Shown here: one piece after another, positions 46,145 to 56,324 of the stretch | Layout of the letters: each line of letters starts with the position of its first letter | How positions within the stretch are numbered: the stretch's first letter is position 1 | From: Galerina marginata | Taxonomy: Eukaryota; Basidiomycota; Agaricomycetes; Agaricales; Galerinaceae | DNA: 64,000 nt | Direction of reading: 5' to 3' | NCBI GenBank assembly: GCA_023014335.1 | Contig: JAECYW010000011.1 | Location: forward strand, 806,001 to 870,000 | The notes under the pieces: model-generated | Seen by the model: the letters and a program-made list of their open reading frames with translations, nothing else | Told to the model about the DNA's origin: nothing | Database searches by the model: none | Program-made: the position numbers and the translations under genes

Positions 46145-48421
46145 ATGTCTAGATTATCCAGGCTCATTGGACTCTTCCATTCCCTTGCAACCCCAGGCAG
46201 AGGCGCGATCACAAAATCTCCGGTTCCACACCTGCTAACAAACAACCTACCTCCAACCGAACAGGAGAAACAAAAGATCGAAGAAAGCCTCTTGGTCGCT
46301 CAGGATCAAGCGGCCAGGCTACAGAGACAACTCCAAGACAGGCGTACATCCAACGGCTCAGACCATTCACGAATCGCTCGCGACTTGCACCTCACAGAAA
46401 CATTTATCCATGAACACCAATCACTTCTCTCTCCCTTGCGCGTCCTCCCAGATGAACTCTTGGTTTTAATATTCTTATCCTGTCTCCCAGACCTTCATTC
46501 TCAGCCATGGGCTCCCCACTCATGGAGAACCATTCCCTCATTTCGACTTTCTCAAGTTTGCAAAGAGTGGCGCAAGATCGCGCTCGACACGCCAAACCTT
46601 TGGAGCATTTTAGGAGACGTCCAGGTCAATCCCAAGACGGCCAAGATGGAACCTTATTCATATTTCGCCTTTATCGAAGAGCTATTCCGCCGATCCCGAG
46701 ATGCAGACTTGTGGATATATGTGACTATAACGATGAGTTATGCCCAAGGCGAGCACCCCATGATTGATCTGATGTTGAAACACGAAACAAGATGGGCTGC
46801 CTTGGGTATTTTTGCGAGCGAAGACACCATCCAGGCTATGTGCGAGCCCCATCTTTCTCTGCCACGACTCCACAAGCTCGATATCAATGTGTGGATGCGT
46901 TCAATGACCAACCAGACGGTCGGATTTGCCCATGCACCTGCTTTGACGGAATTGTCTATTTCAGGTCAGTATCCTCACGAGCTGTTGCTACCATATAGAC
47001 AGCTACGGGTGTACAGGGAAGGCTCGGCCGAACAGCATATTTGCGGTCGCCAATTCAATTTGTACGAAGTCTTGACAAACGCCAAAGATTTGGAGACGCT
47101 GGAGCTTTGGGGACTGAGGTATCCCATGAACAACCCCCCACCAACTATTCCCGCGACAGTAGTTTTGCGGAATTTGAAGAGCATGCGATTAAATGTCGAT
47201 GGAGACTCCGAATCTGCTAATTCTCTCTTAGATTCCCTTGCCCTTCCAGTACTAGAAGATTTGAGATTGGGAGGATATGCAGGTCATAGCGCCCCTGTTC
47301 TCACTGCTCTCATTCAGCGTTCCCTATCCATTGGCACCGGCTCTGAAACCCCTCTGCGAACACTCTTTATTCGGAATACTACACTCTCTCCCGACGAGCT
47401 AAGCTCATTATTGGAGTTGACGCCGTACCTTGAGGAACTTAGTATGGATTTCCAGTTCCTTGTGGACCCTATTCCCCACCGGACGATTGCTTATAATTCA
47501 ACCGTCGAGAAGTTTGCGTTGAGACTGAGACCTTTGCGAATTCTGGTGCTTCACGGACCGAAGAAGCATATCCTCGCACACAAAGATACAATTGTGGCGT
47601 TCGCACAGTCGATGATCGAGAGGGATTCAAACGCAACTGTACTTAACCACAGGACTTTGGAGCTCGGTAACCGATTAAATAGCCAAGAAAGAAAAACACT
47701 TCGAATTGTTCTCCAGAATTCAACAGCGGCACAACAAGTTCAAGCCGCTCTCAATTTCTGGCAAGACGAAGAGCCCACACAGTCTCCTGAACATTTAACT
47801 GGAGATTTGGGGAAAATATCTGACAACACCACAGACGCAGCGAAATTATTCGCCTGGCGTCTTCGGATACACGAGGCATTACCACAGTTAGAGCAGTATC
47901 CCACTGGCACCTATGACAAGGGATTTCCGGGAGGGTTAGATCACCTCTTCGGAGAGCTAGAACAAATGGAACTAAAGCCTGGACGAGACGTTGCTAATTT
48001 ACATGTGAGATTTTGTTTTGTTTTCCACCTTTAGACGGAAGCTAAAATCGTAGGATTTTAACTAGCTATCCAAGCTTCACTTCTCGTTACGCCAAATAAC
48101 CAAGTTGGCAGAGAACCAAATTCCTGGGGATATTAAGCACAACCTCCGTGCGCGTGCCGCGGAGGTTCTCAAAAAATGGGAGCTATTAATTTGTACTGAC
48201 TTGCAAAACAATCCGGTCAACTGGGCGCTTAAAGGAAGCAGGTCCATCGTTTATATATCACAGAATGACGGTGAGTTGTATGTCCCCTCAGAATATATAC
48301 CCTCATCTAAATGAATGTTACGTGTTTCACAGAAATTCGTTATTCTTCTCAGGCATTGGATTTGATATATGGCTTGGATGACAGTGGTTGCGAAGATCAA
48401 CTATGGCCAGAGAAGAAATAA
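46145..48421 (+). CDS. F-box protein with conserved 3' exon, tandem copy 2
   Basis: Exons 46145-48004, 48066-48270 and 48333-48421 give about 717 residues. It parallels the preceding gene throughout: KSPVPHLLTNNLPPTEQEKQ, the F-box LRVLPDELLVLIFLSCLPD with VCKEWRKIALDTPNLWSIL, leucine-rich middle (LTPYLEELSMDFQFL), and the conserved exon (NLRARAAEVLKKWELL, WALKGSRSIVYIS) ending CEDQLWPEKK. Only 341 bp separate the two genes, so tandem duplication is plain. It converges with a small F-box-like gene, 211 bp away. No lesion is seen. Confidence 0.85.
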
Positions 48422-48632
48422 TTGAAATGCACTCTGTATTGGCCATATGCATTGTTGGGATTACGATCCAGTTTAATACTGAGGTTATTTCTGTTAGTGA
48501 TACTGTGAAGTCCAAAAATCCTGCGATGTTAGATGACAGTGGAGTCCCTGCGTATTGTCGGTGTCAACGCACCTGACCACCGATATTCGACGCAGAAAAT
48601 CGATGGTTATGATTGGTTGTTGTCTACCAAAT

Positions 48633-49642
48633 TCAACAACTGTTTAAATACCATGCCTTGCCTCCGCTATTTAGTTCGTCCGTCCAATTCAACGAGGCTT
48701 TAATCCATCTGGGTGAGGAATCTAATAAAAAGTTGCCTGTGTCATCAGTCGTTTTGTCAGGTCTCGGCAGTAAAGAAAGGGGACAATACTCGCATCTTCG
48801 TGCTGTAGCAAATAGTTCCGCGGTAATCCAAAAATCAGTCAGTCCGTCGGCTCCGCTGACCCAGTCATCGGCCACTTCATCGTGGTTGCCGCTCTCCATC
48901 AGCACGAGACGATCGTCTTGAATTTCGAATACTTCGTTAGGGTCTTTGGCAACCCAATAATCTCCGGCAGACAACAAGAGCACTAGGACATGCAGATGAT
49001 CACAACATCGCAGGAGACTTAGAATTATAGTAAGGGTGGGGGGGAAGTTGATAGCGACATGGGTGAGTTTAGGCAGCTTGGTGAGGACTTCCCATCTGTT
49101 CCAGCTGGTGTCATGGAGGCCTACAATGTCGAGGTGGGTAATATTGGAAAACGTTGGGCCAAGGAAATCATCAGCGGTCAGATCTTCGAAACTGGAGGAC
49201 AGCCGAGTAAGCGGAAGATGTTGTATAATAGGCATGTATTGCTTGAGAGTTTCCGACCCCACCCACAAAGCAAGGTCGTAGATATGGGGACAGGAAGATA
49301 AGATACGCTCAACTAAACCATCGGGGTCACCGATGATTAAGTGTTGCACAAATTTGCCAACATCTGGCAGCTGTAGAGAGGGATAAACCTTGAGGTCCGG
49401 AACTGGAGGGGATGTTATTTGTATGAAGACTCGATATAAAATGGGAAGTATCCTAGCAAAATATGTCGGGAATATTTAACTGATCCATCTGACATATAGA
49501 TCTCTACACACCATTCACGGACACGTTTTGCGACGAGCAATAAGGTAGCTGACTGGGAGGACCTTGGTTTGTCAAGTGCAACTCGTTCGAATATCAGCCG
49601 CTCGAGATCTTGAGGGAGTTTGGGATAACAATCGTCCGACAT
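48633..49642 (-). CDS. Small F-box-like protein, paralogue 2
   Basis: Exons 49642-49512 and 49452-48633 give 316 residues. The first exon encodes LPQDLERLIFERVALDK and LLLVAKRVREW; the intron divides the Trp codon exactly as in the paralogues at 10895-11711 and 51641-52764. The rest has leucine-rich strands such as CPHIYDLALWVG, FSNITHLDIVG and LPKLTHVAINFP, and an acidic stretch with LTDFWITAELF. No lesion is visible. A substrate-binding role with SCF ligases is conjecture, because the F-box is degenerate. A short divergent promoter of about 214 bp separates it from the next gene. Confidence 0.75.
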
Positions 49643-49856
49643 ACAGCCGAGTTTGTAATTATGAAAGCCAGAGCGAGTCTATTGACCTTCAGTTAGGAGG
49701 ATCATGGGCACGATGGGAGTTCCGATGAGTCAATGTCTCCAGTTGTTCCTAATTTAGTAATTACTCTAATTGCGGTCACGTGCCTTCAAGTCGCGTCGTG
49801 TTGAACATAGAGATTTGAAGTCCTTACATCTTCTGCGCTCCAACCATAAGATACTC

Positions 49857-51428
49857 ATGCTCAGTTCACGCCCAATACAACTCAACACCGATGGCGCTTA
49901 TTTTCCTACGAAGACTCCCGGGCGCGGCCTCAAAAATCGCGCGGAGAATGCCCATGCTGGAATGGGGGCCACAATGACGGTGCAGGGAAAGGGAAAGAAC
50001 GCAGGGATGCCTCCTAGGACACCATTTCAACCTTCTTCAGCTCGTGCGTCTATATAAATGTTATTTCCAGCTCAAGAGCTAACGAACATCGTTCAGAACC
50101 TAAACAACTATTCAAAGACCAAAAGATAGTGCTTACAACTGGGCGTCCCCTAATCGACAAAACGCCCCTTCCAAACCGTGTTGGCACGGTTCTATTTAAC
50201 ACGCCTCTTCCAGGCAACGCGAAACTCTCTAAACTGAGAAATGAGGGCGGCCATACAGACGAAGAGGGGAGTGGCACGCCTGGATCAGCCCAGCGTCCTA
50301 GTTCCATGCGGAAACACATCAAACATCCTCGAATTTCAGGAAAGGCTCTCGAAACACCAGCTAACAATGGGAACCACTGGGATGTGAGCGATGGTGATAT
50401 TGTGTTACCCGATGCTCAGCCACTGCTACAAGAGACTATCGCGGAAGATGACGATAGTTCTGATGAACTTGAATACGGACCACCAAACACTCTCGGTAAG
50501 TTTATTGGTCGTCCGGACTTCCTTCCGTTGTTGAACGTTAATTTCAATTTTTTGGCCTCCTAGATTTACCTTATCAACCACCTTTTAACTTCGCGCTTCC
50601 TGATTACAAGGAAGTAGGAAAATCACTCTTCAAGCTCGCACATTCTATCCCATATGATGATATCAGCCCTCCGCTCGAGCCAGAAATACCTTACTCCCAA
50701 CTTGAGGAGCAAAAATGGGATATGATTTCTCTTCCTGACATCGGTATGTTTGTACTCTATTCGGCGTTTTACCTACTAACCAAATAACTTCAGAATCAGA
50801 CGACCCTTTCCACGTAGCACGTATGCAAACTTCTTCCTCCAAGAAACTTGAGAACGCCAAACCTGTTGTCGCATCGCAACATAGCCGACTTCGTCATGTT
50901 AATACCATCACTGCTGCTAATGTAAAGCAACGCCCACAATCCTCTTTGGCCAGGGTGGGGTCTACTATCACCAGTCGCCCTGCCAGTCGAAGTGCCGTAT
51001 CTACCGCCAGCGTGAAAAAACTGGCGTCGATTCCGTCTTCAACCGAAGCAAAGGCTACCGACGTAAGGACCAGGATGACCACTGGGAAGCCGGTCTCTCG
51101 TCCAGTCGTTACCAGCGCTCTATCAACAAAATATTTTTCAAACACGAAGTCGAAAGCAGCGTCAACAAGCACAGGAGTACGAAGTACGACCTCAGTAAAT
51201 CAGAAGCCTAGTATACCTACGGCTGGGAAACCTACCATCGCAAACGGTCTACGACGGCCGCACACCTCTATGGCCGCAAACTCAACCTTCCCCCGGACGA
51301 AGATGAATACAACGACACACCGGAGTGGGCTTAATACCCAGAATCCCGAGGCTGCCCTCAATATGGCATTGGTAAAGGATATCGAAAACAACTTCGGTGA
51401 TGATTTGGATTTCAAATTCGATGTATGA
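49857..51428 (+). CDS. Disordered basic/acidic protein, possibly securin-like
   Basis: Exons 49857-50043, 50097-50495, 50564-50743 and 50794-51428 join in frame to about 466 residues. The first part contains PTKTPGRGLKNRAENA and VLTTGRPLIDKTPLPNR. An acidic stretch EDDDSSDELEYGPPNTL runs into DLPYQPPFNFALPDYKEVGK, and the C-terminal third is Ser/Thr/Lys-rich and ends GDDLDFKFDV. The order basic N terminus, acidic middle and proline-rich core recalls fungal securins, the inhibitors of separase, but I find no strict RxxL destruction box or KEN box. The assignment is therefore tentative; it could be an unrelated disordered nuclear protein. Splice phases agree throughout, so the gene model is better supported than the name. 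Confidence 0.65.
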
Positions 51429-51640
51429 GGAGAAGATCTTCAAGGGGACTGAATCACCATGATAATTGGGTATGTAGCTGTCAAACAATTTTCTTGTAAG
51501 TACAGTCATGTTATTTCTTGATTTGTTATGGATGAATTTTACTATCGCCGACCTTCTACTCTTTTGGTGTAATGTTCCCTTCAACGGCGTTAATCATATT
51601 GCTGGCATAAGGATCGCCTGTCCTCGCTGTCTACTGGCGA

Positions 51641-52764
51641 TCATATTACCCCAGGTCCACCAACTTCAAGGTCATCCAATTTTTGACGCCAAGTATAATT
51701 AGAAAACCAAGTACAAAATTGTTCTTTCATGAGGCGCCCATCTGCAAAAGTAAGGAAATTAGCAAAGGATCTCCAATAACTGAAAGGTAAGACATTACAC
51801 GTCTTGGATGCGGAAATGACCTCGGGACCCTCCCAAAGATCCTCTTTGCCGTTTGTCCCGTTTTTCCATTCTGCCAAGGTGAAGCGTTGAGCTTCCATCA
51901 TCACCAAACGAGGGTCATAGAGATGGATATCTTCCAAGTCTAAGTTCCAGCTAGGAATATCATTGGTCACGACCAGCAATATCTGTAATCTGGAACAGTA
52001 TTGCAGAAGGTGGTGAATTGCTTTCATGTCGACCACTTCATTGATGGCAGTATGGGTAAGCTGTGGAATGTGTGTTAAAACTTTGTACCGGGTCCAGTCG
52101 CCTTTGAAGTCTGTGATATCAAGGTGTGTGATACACGAAAAAGCGGGTCCTTTGAAATCTTGTTCATCGAGGCTTGAGAGGTTGGTGCTCAATCGCTGGA
52201 GTGACATCTTTTCTATACTGTTCAAGAGCTGTTTGGTGGGATAATGCGACCATAGAGCGAGGTTGATCAGGTTGGGACACTCATTCAAGAATTCTGACAT
52301 TGTTGAGATATCCATCTTGCCCCCACCAATAATTAGGTGCTTGACGAACGTGCCAAAGTAATCCACCCGAGGTCCGTTACCTCTTGGAGGAAAATGCGGT
52401 ATAACCAACTGCTGAGCAACCCTATAAATCAACGCAGCAATCCTGTTTGGCGTATATTTGTTAGCACATACTAATAAATTCCATGATTAGAAACATACCA
52501 TTGGTGGACACGATGTGCGACCAACATTAAGTTAATAGGAGGGGATGGACGCTTCTTTGCCCGAGATAAATGGAAAGCCCATTCAAATATCTCTTGCTCT
52601 ATCTCTGGTGGTAGCCGAGGGTCCAAGTTTGCAACGGGTGTGCTTGTACATGGTTGTGGTTGTTCCCCTTTGACAGTTTTCTCCGGAAGTTGTGTGAATG
52701 AGCGGTCCATTTGGCTGTCAGAGAGAAATGAGGGGTACGACGTGTCAACTTTTAGTACAGTCAT
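51641..52764 (-). CDS. Small F-box-like protein, paralogue 3
   Basis: Exons 52764-52499 and 52442-51641 give about 355 residues. The first exon carries LPPEIEQEIFEWAFHL and NLMLVAHRVHQW; the intron splits the Trp codon as in the other two copies. Leucine-rich strands follow (CPNLINLALWSHY, FSCITHLDITDF, IPQLTHTAINE). The frame starts from GTG one codon earlier; the ATG at 52764 is preferred. The C terminus is longer than in paralogue 1, so a further intron near the end is possible. It converges with the securin-like gene. Role unknown. Confidence 0.72.
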
Positions 52765-53020
52765 CACGATATTACTTTACTTTACCTTGGCTAGCCTAGT
52801 GGGTTAAGACCTGTTAAGACACTATGTGAGTACGTTCAACGTTGGACGTCGGGTGGAAACGGACAACATGACCATGACACACAGCCACGGCGAGCATCAG
52901 CGACGGGCCGCGCTGAAAATCCTGTGATCTAAAAATAGGTGTTGACGTTCGACGTTGCGCTGCGTACTTAAGGAGCCTGAAGTTGAACGTTGAACAGCCA
53001 TAGTCAAAAACGTCCCAGTT

Positions 53021-54348
53021 ATGTCCTCCATTATTCGTCGCCTCTTAAGTCGTCTCTACCAGAACACTGAGGGTGACAGGATTATAATCACCGGGTTAGA
53101 CTACGGCGGCAAAACCACACTACTTTATCTACTCAAATTAGGTGAAATCGTTCAAACAACTCCCGGCCTTGGCTTCAATATAGAAACTATCAGCATGACC
53201 ACTGCTAGCGGAAAGCCTTTTAGAATGACAGGATTGGATGTCGGCTCAGGATGCGGTGGAATACAGTATATGCACGGTTTAATCGGTGTGTATATCAGCA
53301 GTAACGAAGGTGTCATCTGGGGTCGATGCTTCGGATAAGGAACGACTTTCGGAGAGCGTCGAAATGCTCCAAAAAGTTCTTTCTTCGGCAGAATCTCACG
53401 ATATTTCGTCGAAAAGCAAGCCAATTTTGATGTAAGCCTTTCGATCTATCACAACCTCAATCAAGCATTTACATTACCCTTCGTAGCCTTGCCAATAAAT
53501 CCGATATACCGAACGCAATGGGCTTGGATTATATTCGCATTAATTTTGCCAAGGCCACTTCAGGTCGCCTGGCAGGCGTTTTCAAGACTTCCCTGACCGG
53601 AAACACCGTGGTTGGCACAGGTTTACCCGAAGCGTTTGACTGGCTTCATCTTGCTTTAGAAATAGCCAAGTCAAGGAAGGATGGCACTGTATCCAACGCA
53701 TATGAGCCTCAGATTCCGAATCCGCGCTCGCGAAGCATGCTCACACAGAAACTCAAATCTTGGCTGGCACGGGTCGAAACCGATGTCCCAGCTGACGAAT
53801 TTTTAGAGAAATTTCACACTTTCTCCCTGCCTGACTGGGATCACTACACCCATATTCGAATAGCCTACGTTATTCTAACAAAATATGGCCGCAAGGAAGG
53901 TGGGTAATACGAGACATGTATATTTTCTTTCTTAGCGCCCTGATTTCTATTACCTTTTCATTCAGGAAAAGATATGATTTTCCAAGGTTTAGAAAAATAC
54001 ATTGCCGTCAGTCCACAAACAAAAGGACGATCTTTCCATGTTTCCATGACTTATTTCTGGATACAAATGGTTCACTTTGGTATTCGCAATATGCCCCCCT
54101 CACCTGATTCCGCCTCCACTTCTCCCACACCAACATCGGAGCCTGCGCTGGCTTCTCCAGACGACTTTGGGCGTTTTCTCCTCATGAACCCACACGTTGC
54201 AGACGGTAATTTATGGTCAGATTATTATACTAAGGACGTTTTGATGAGTCCGAAGGCCAAAGGCGAGATGGTACTTCCGGACAAGAAACCACTGCCCAAC
54301 CTCATTGCTCGGGATGCTATCACCGCATTCGGAGCTCAAGCAAGATAA
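53021..54348 (+). pseudogene. Arf-like GTPase with C-terminal extension, copy 1 (frameshifted)
   Basis: Exons 53021-53431, 53487-53899 and 53966-54348 match the neighbour at 54714 in order and splice position. The P-loop region reads [14 protein letters not shown] and the switch GLGFNIETI. Near 53318-53322 the sequence lacks two bases present in copy 2, between VIW and VDASDKERL, so the frame shifts and stops at once. Everything after that is intact in the other phase, including [23 protein letters not shown] and [11 protein letters not shown] two-base indel in otherwise well-kept sequence suggests a recent pseudogene, or a sequence error. Confidence 0.75.
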
Positions 54349-54713
54349 TAATTTTGTGGCTGATGCATATGAATTAACAATTACCTAGTATAATTTGTTG
54401 ACTCTATGCTTTTCGATGAAATATCCGGAAAAACTCGTCGATGAAAAATATCAATGAACAATAGGTGATACATCAACGAGAGACGTGGAAAGAGGTCAAA
54501 GGCGGTCATTAAGAGTGCACATTTAGCGACAATTAACAATGAACGCGAGCGCAGGAATTTGAAGTCATGGTAAGTCAGTCCGGGTGTACTGCCTCATTTG
54601 GCACTGCGGCGCAGATCTCGGAGCCGTAAGATGTGGTGGTCTATAAATACATCTGATGCCGCACATAAAAGGTGAAGGTACATCGATTTCTCAACGCCAT
54701 CAAACGCCCCATT
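54349..54713. other. Intergenic spacer with copy 2 promoter
   Basis: This 365-bp spacer between the two Arf-like copies contains the TATA box at 54642-54649. Otherwise nothing was recognised. Confidence 0.5.
54642..54649 (+). promoter_or_regulatory. TATA box of Arf-like copy 2
   Basis: TATAAATA lies 65-72 bp upstream of the chosen ATG at 54714. The match to the TATA consensus and the spacing fit a fungal core promoter. It supports the ATG choice over the upstream in-frame GTG. Confidence 0.6.
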
Positions 54714-56029
54714 ATGTCTTCCATTGTTCTTGGTCTCTTAAGCCGCCTCTACCCAAGGACTGAGGACTATAGGGTCACCATCGTAGGGCTGGGTGGCAGC
54801 GGCAAGACTACCCTGCTTTATCTACTCAAGTTAGGTCAGATTGTTACGACCATTCCAAGCATCGGCTTCAATGTAGAGACGATTGATGTCACTACTGCCA
54901 CTGGAAAGCCTTTTAGGATGACCGGATGGGATATCGGCACAGGATGTGGCATCCAGTACCTCTATGGTGTGATTACGGTCTACATTAACACCAGCGAGGC
55001 CCTCGTCTGGGTGGTCGATGCTTCAGACAAAGAAAGACTTGAAGAAAGCGTCGAGGCCCTCAAGAACATTCTTTTTTGGGCGGATACTGACGCCAATCGG
55101 CCAAAAAATATGCCACCGATTTTGATGTGAGTCGTCTTGACATATAGAATTGACGTAAGACCTTACAATGTTATTACAATCTCAATTAGCCTTGCAAATA
55201 AATCCGACAAACCCAATGCAATGAGCCTAGACTACATTCGCATTAATTTTGCGAAGGTCACAGCAGGCCGCCTCACATCCGTTTTCAAGACCTCGATGAC
55301 TGGAAATACGTTGGTTGGCACAGGACTTCCCGAGGCGTTCGACTGGTTGCAACTGGCGTTAGAAATATCCAAGTCGGGAAAGAACCCAAGCTTATTAAAG
55401 GCTGTAGAACCTCGAATACCAAATCCGCGATCCCAGAGCACCCTTGCCGAGAAACTCGAATCTTGGTTGACTCGGACCGAGACCGACAGCCCACCGGACG
55501 AGTTCATGGACAGGTTCAATGCATGCAGGCTGCCTGACTGGGATCATTACACTCACATTCGGATAGCCTACGTGATTCTCACAAAAAATGGCCGCAAGGA
55601 AGGTGAGGAATACAAGATATTACCTCCTAATAATCCATTGACTGTTCCATCTCAGGCAAAGATCTGATCTTCAATGGCCTGGAGAAATACATCGCCGTCA
55701 GTCCGCAGACCAAAGGACGATCATTCCATGTTTCTATGACCTACTTCTGGATTCAAATAGTTCACTTTGGTATTCGTAATATGCCAACCACGCCGAGTTC
55801 CATAGCGAGTCCTTCTCCACCACTATCTGAACCCAACCTAGTATCACCGGACGACTTTGCCCGCTTTCTCCTCATCAACCCACATGTGGCAGACGGTAAC
55901 TTGTGGTCAGATTATTACACCAAGGATGTAATGATGAGCCCAAAAGCCAAAGCCGAAATGGTGCTACCAGACAAGAAGCCGCTGCCCAACCTCGTCGTTC
56001 GAGACGCCATCACCACATTCGGGGTTTAA
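54714..56029 (+). CDS. Arf-like GTPase fused to a conserved C-terminal domain, copy 2
   Basis: Exons 54714-55126, 55190-55602 and 55656-56029 give about 399 residues, more than twice a normal Arf (~180). The first half is an Arf fold: P-loop [14 protein letters not shown], switch [12 protein letters not shown], guanine-binding [11 protein letters not shown] and [20 protein letters not shown]. Switch II reads WDIGTGCG where Arf has WDVGGQ, so the catalytic glutamine is missing. The second residue is Ser, not Gly, so no N-myristoyl site. The second half ([55 protein letters not shown]) is conserved in copy 1 and matches no domain I can name. The altered switch II suggests slow or no GTP hydrolysis, as inference. 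Function unknown. Confidence 0.82.
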
Positions 56030-56324
56030 GCATGACGGTATCACATATTACACAGAGGGTGATCATAATTCGCGTCGCAGACGGTGTACATAATGAAGAT
56101 ACATGTGCATGTTTACGATACAGCATAAAAACAAAACATAGAAAATCCATTTTGGTAGGACATTCGTGAGGGTAAGGATCGAGAGATAATATTCAATACT
56201 TTTGGGAGGCAGATTGAGATACATAGTTTCCAATTCCAGTCGAATATCCTTTTTTCGGGAGTAGATCGTTTTAGATAGATTAGAAGTCAGTCAAGTGAGT
56301 CGTCAGTTCATGCCGAGCAAGTGT

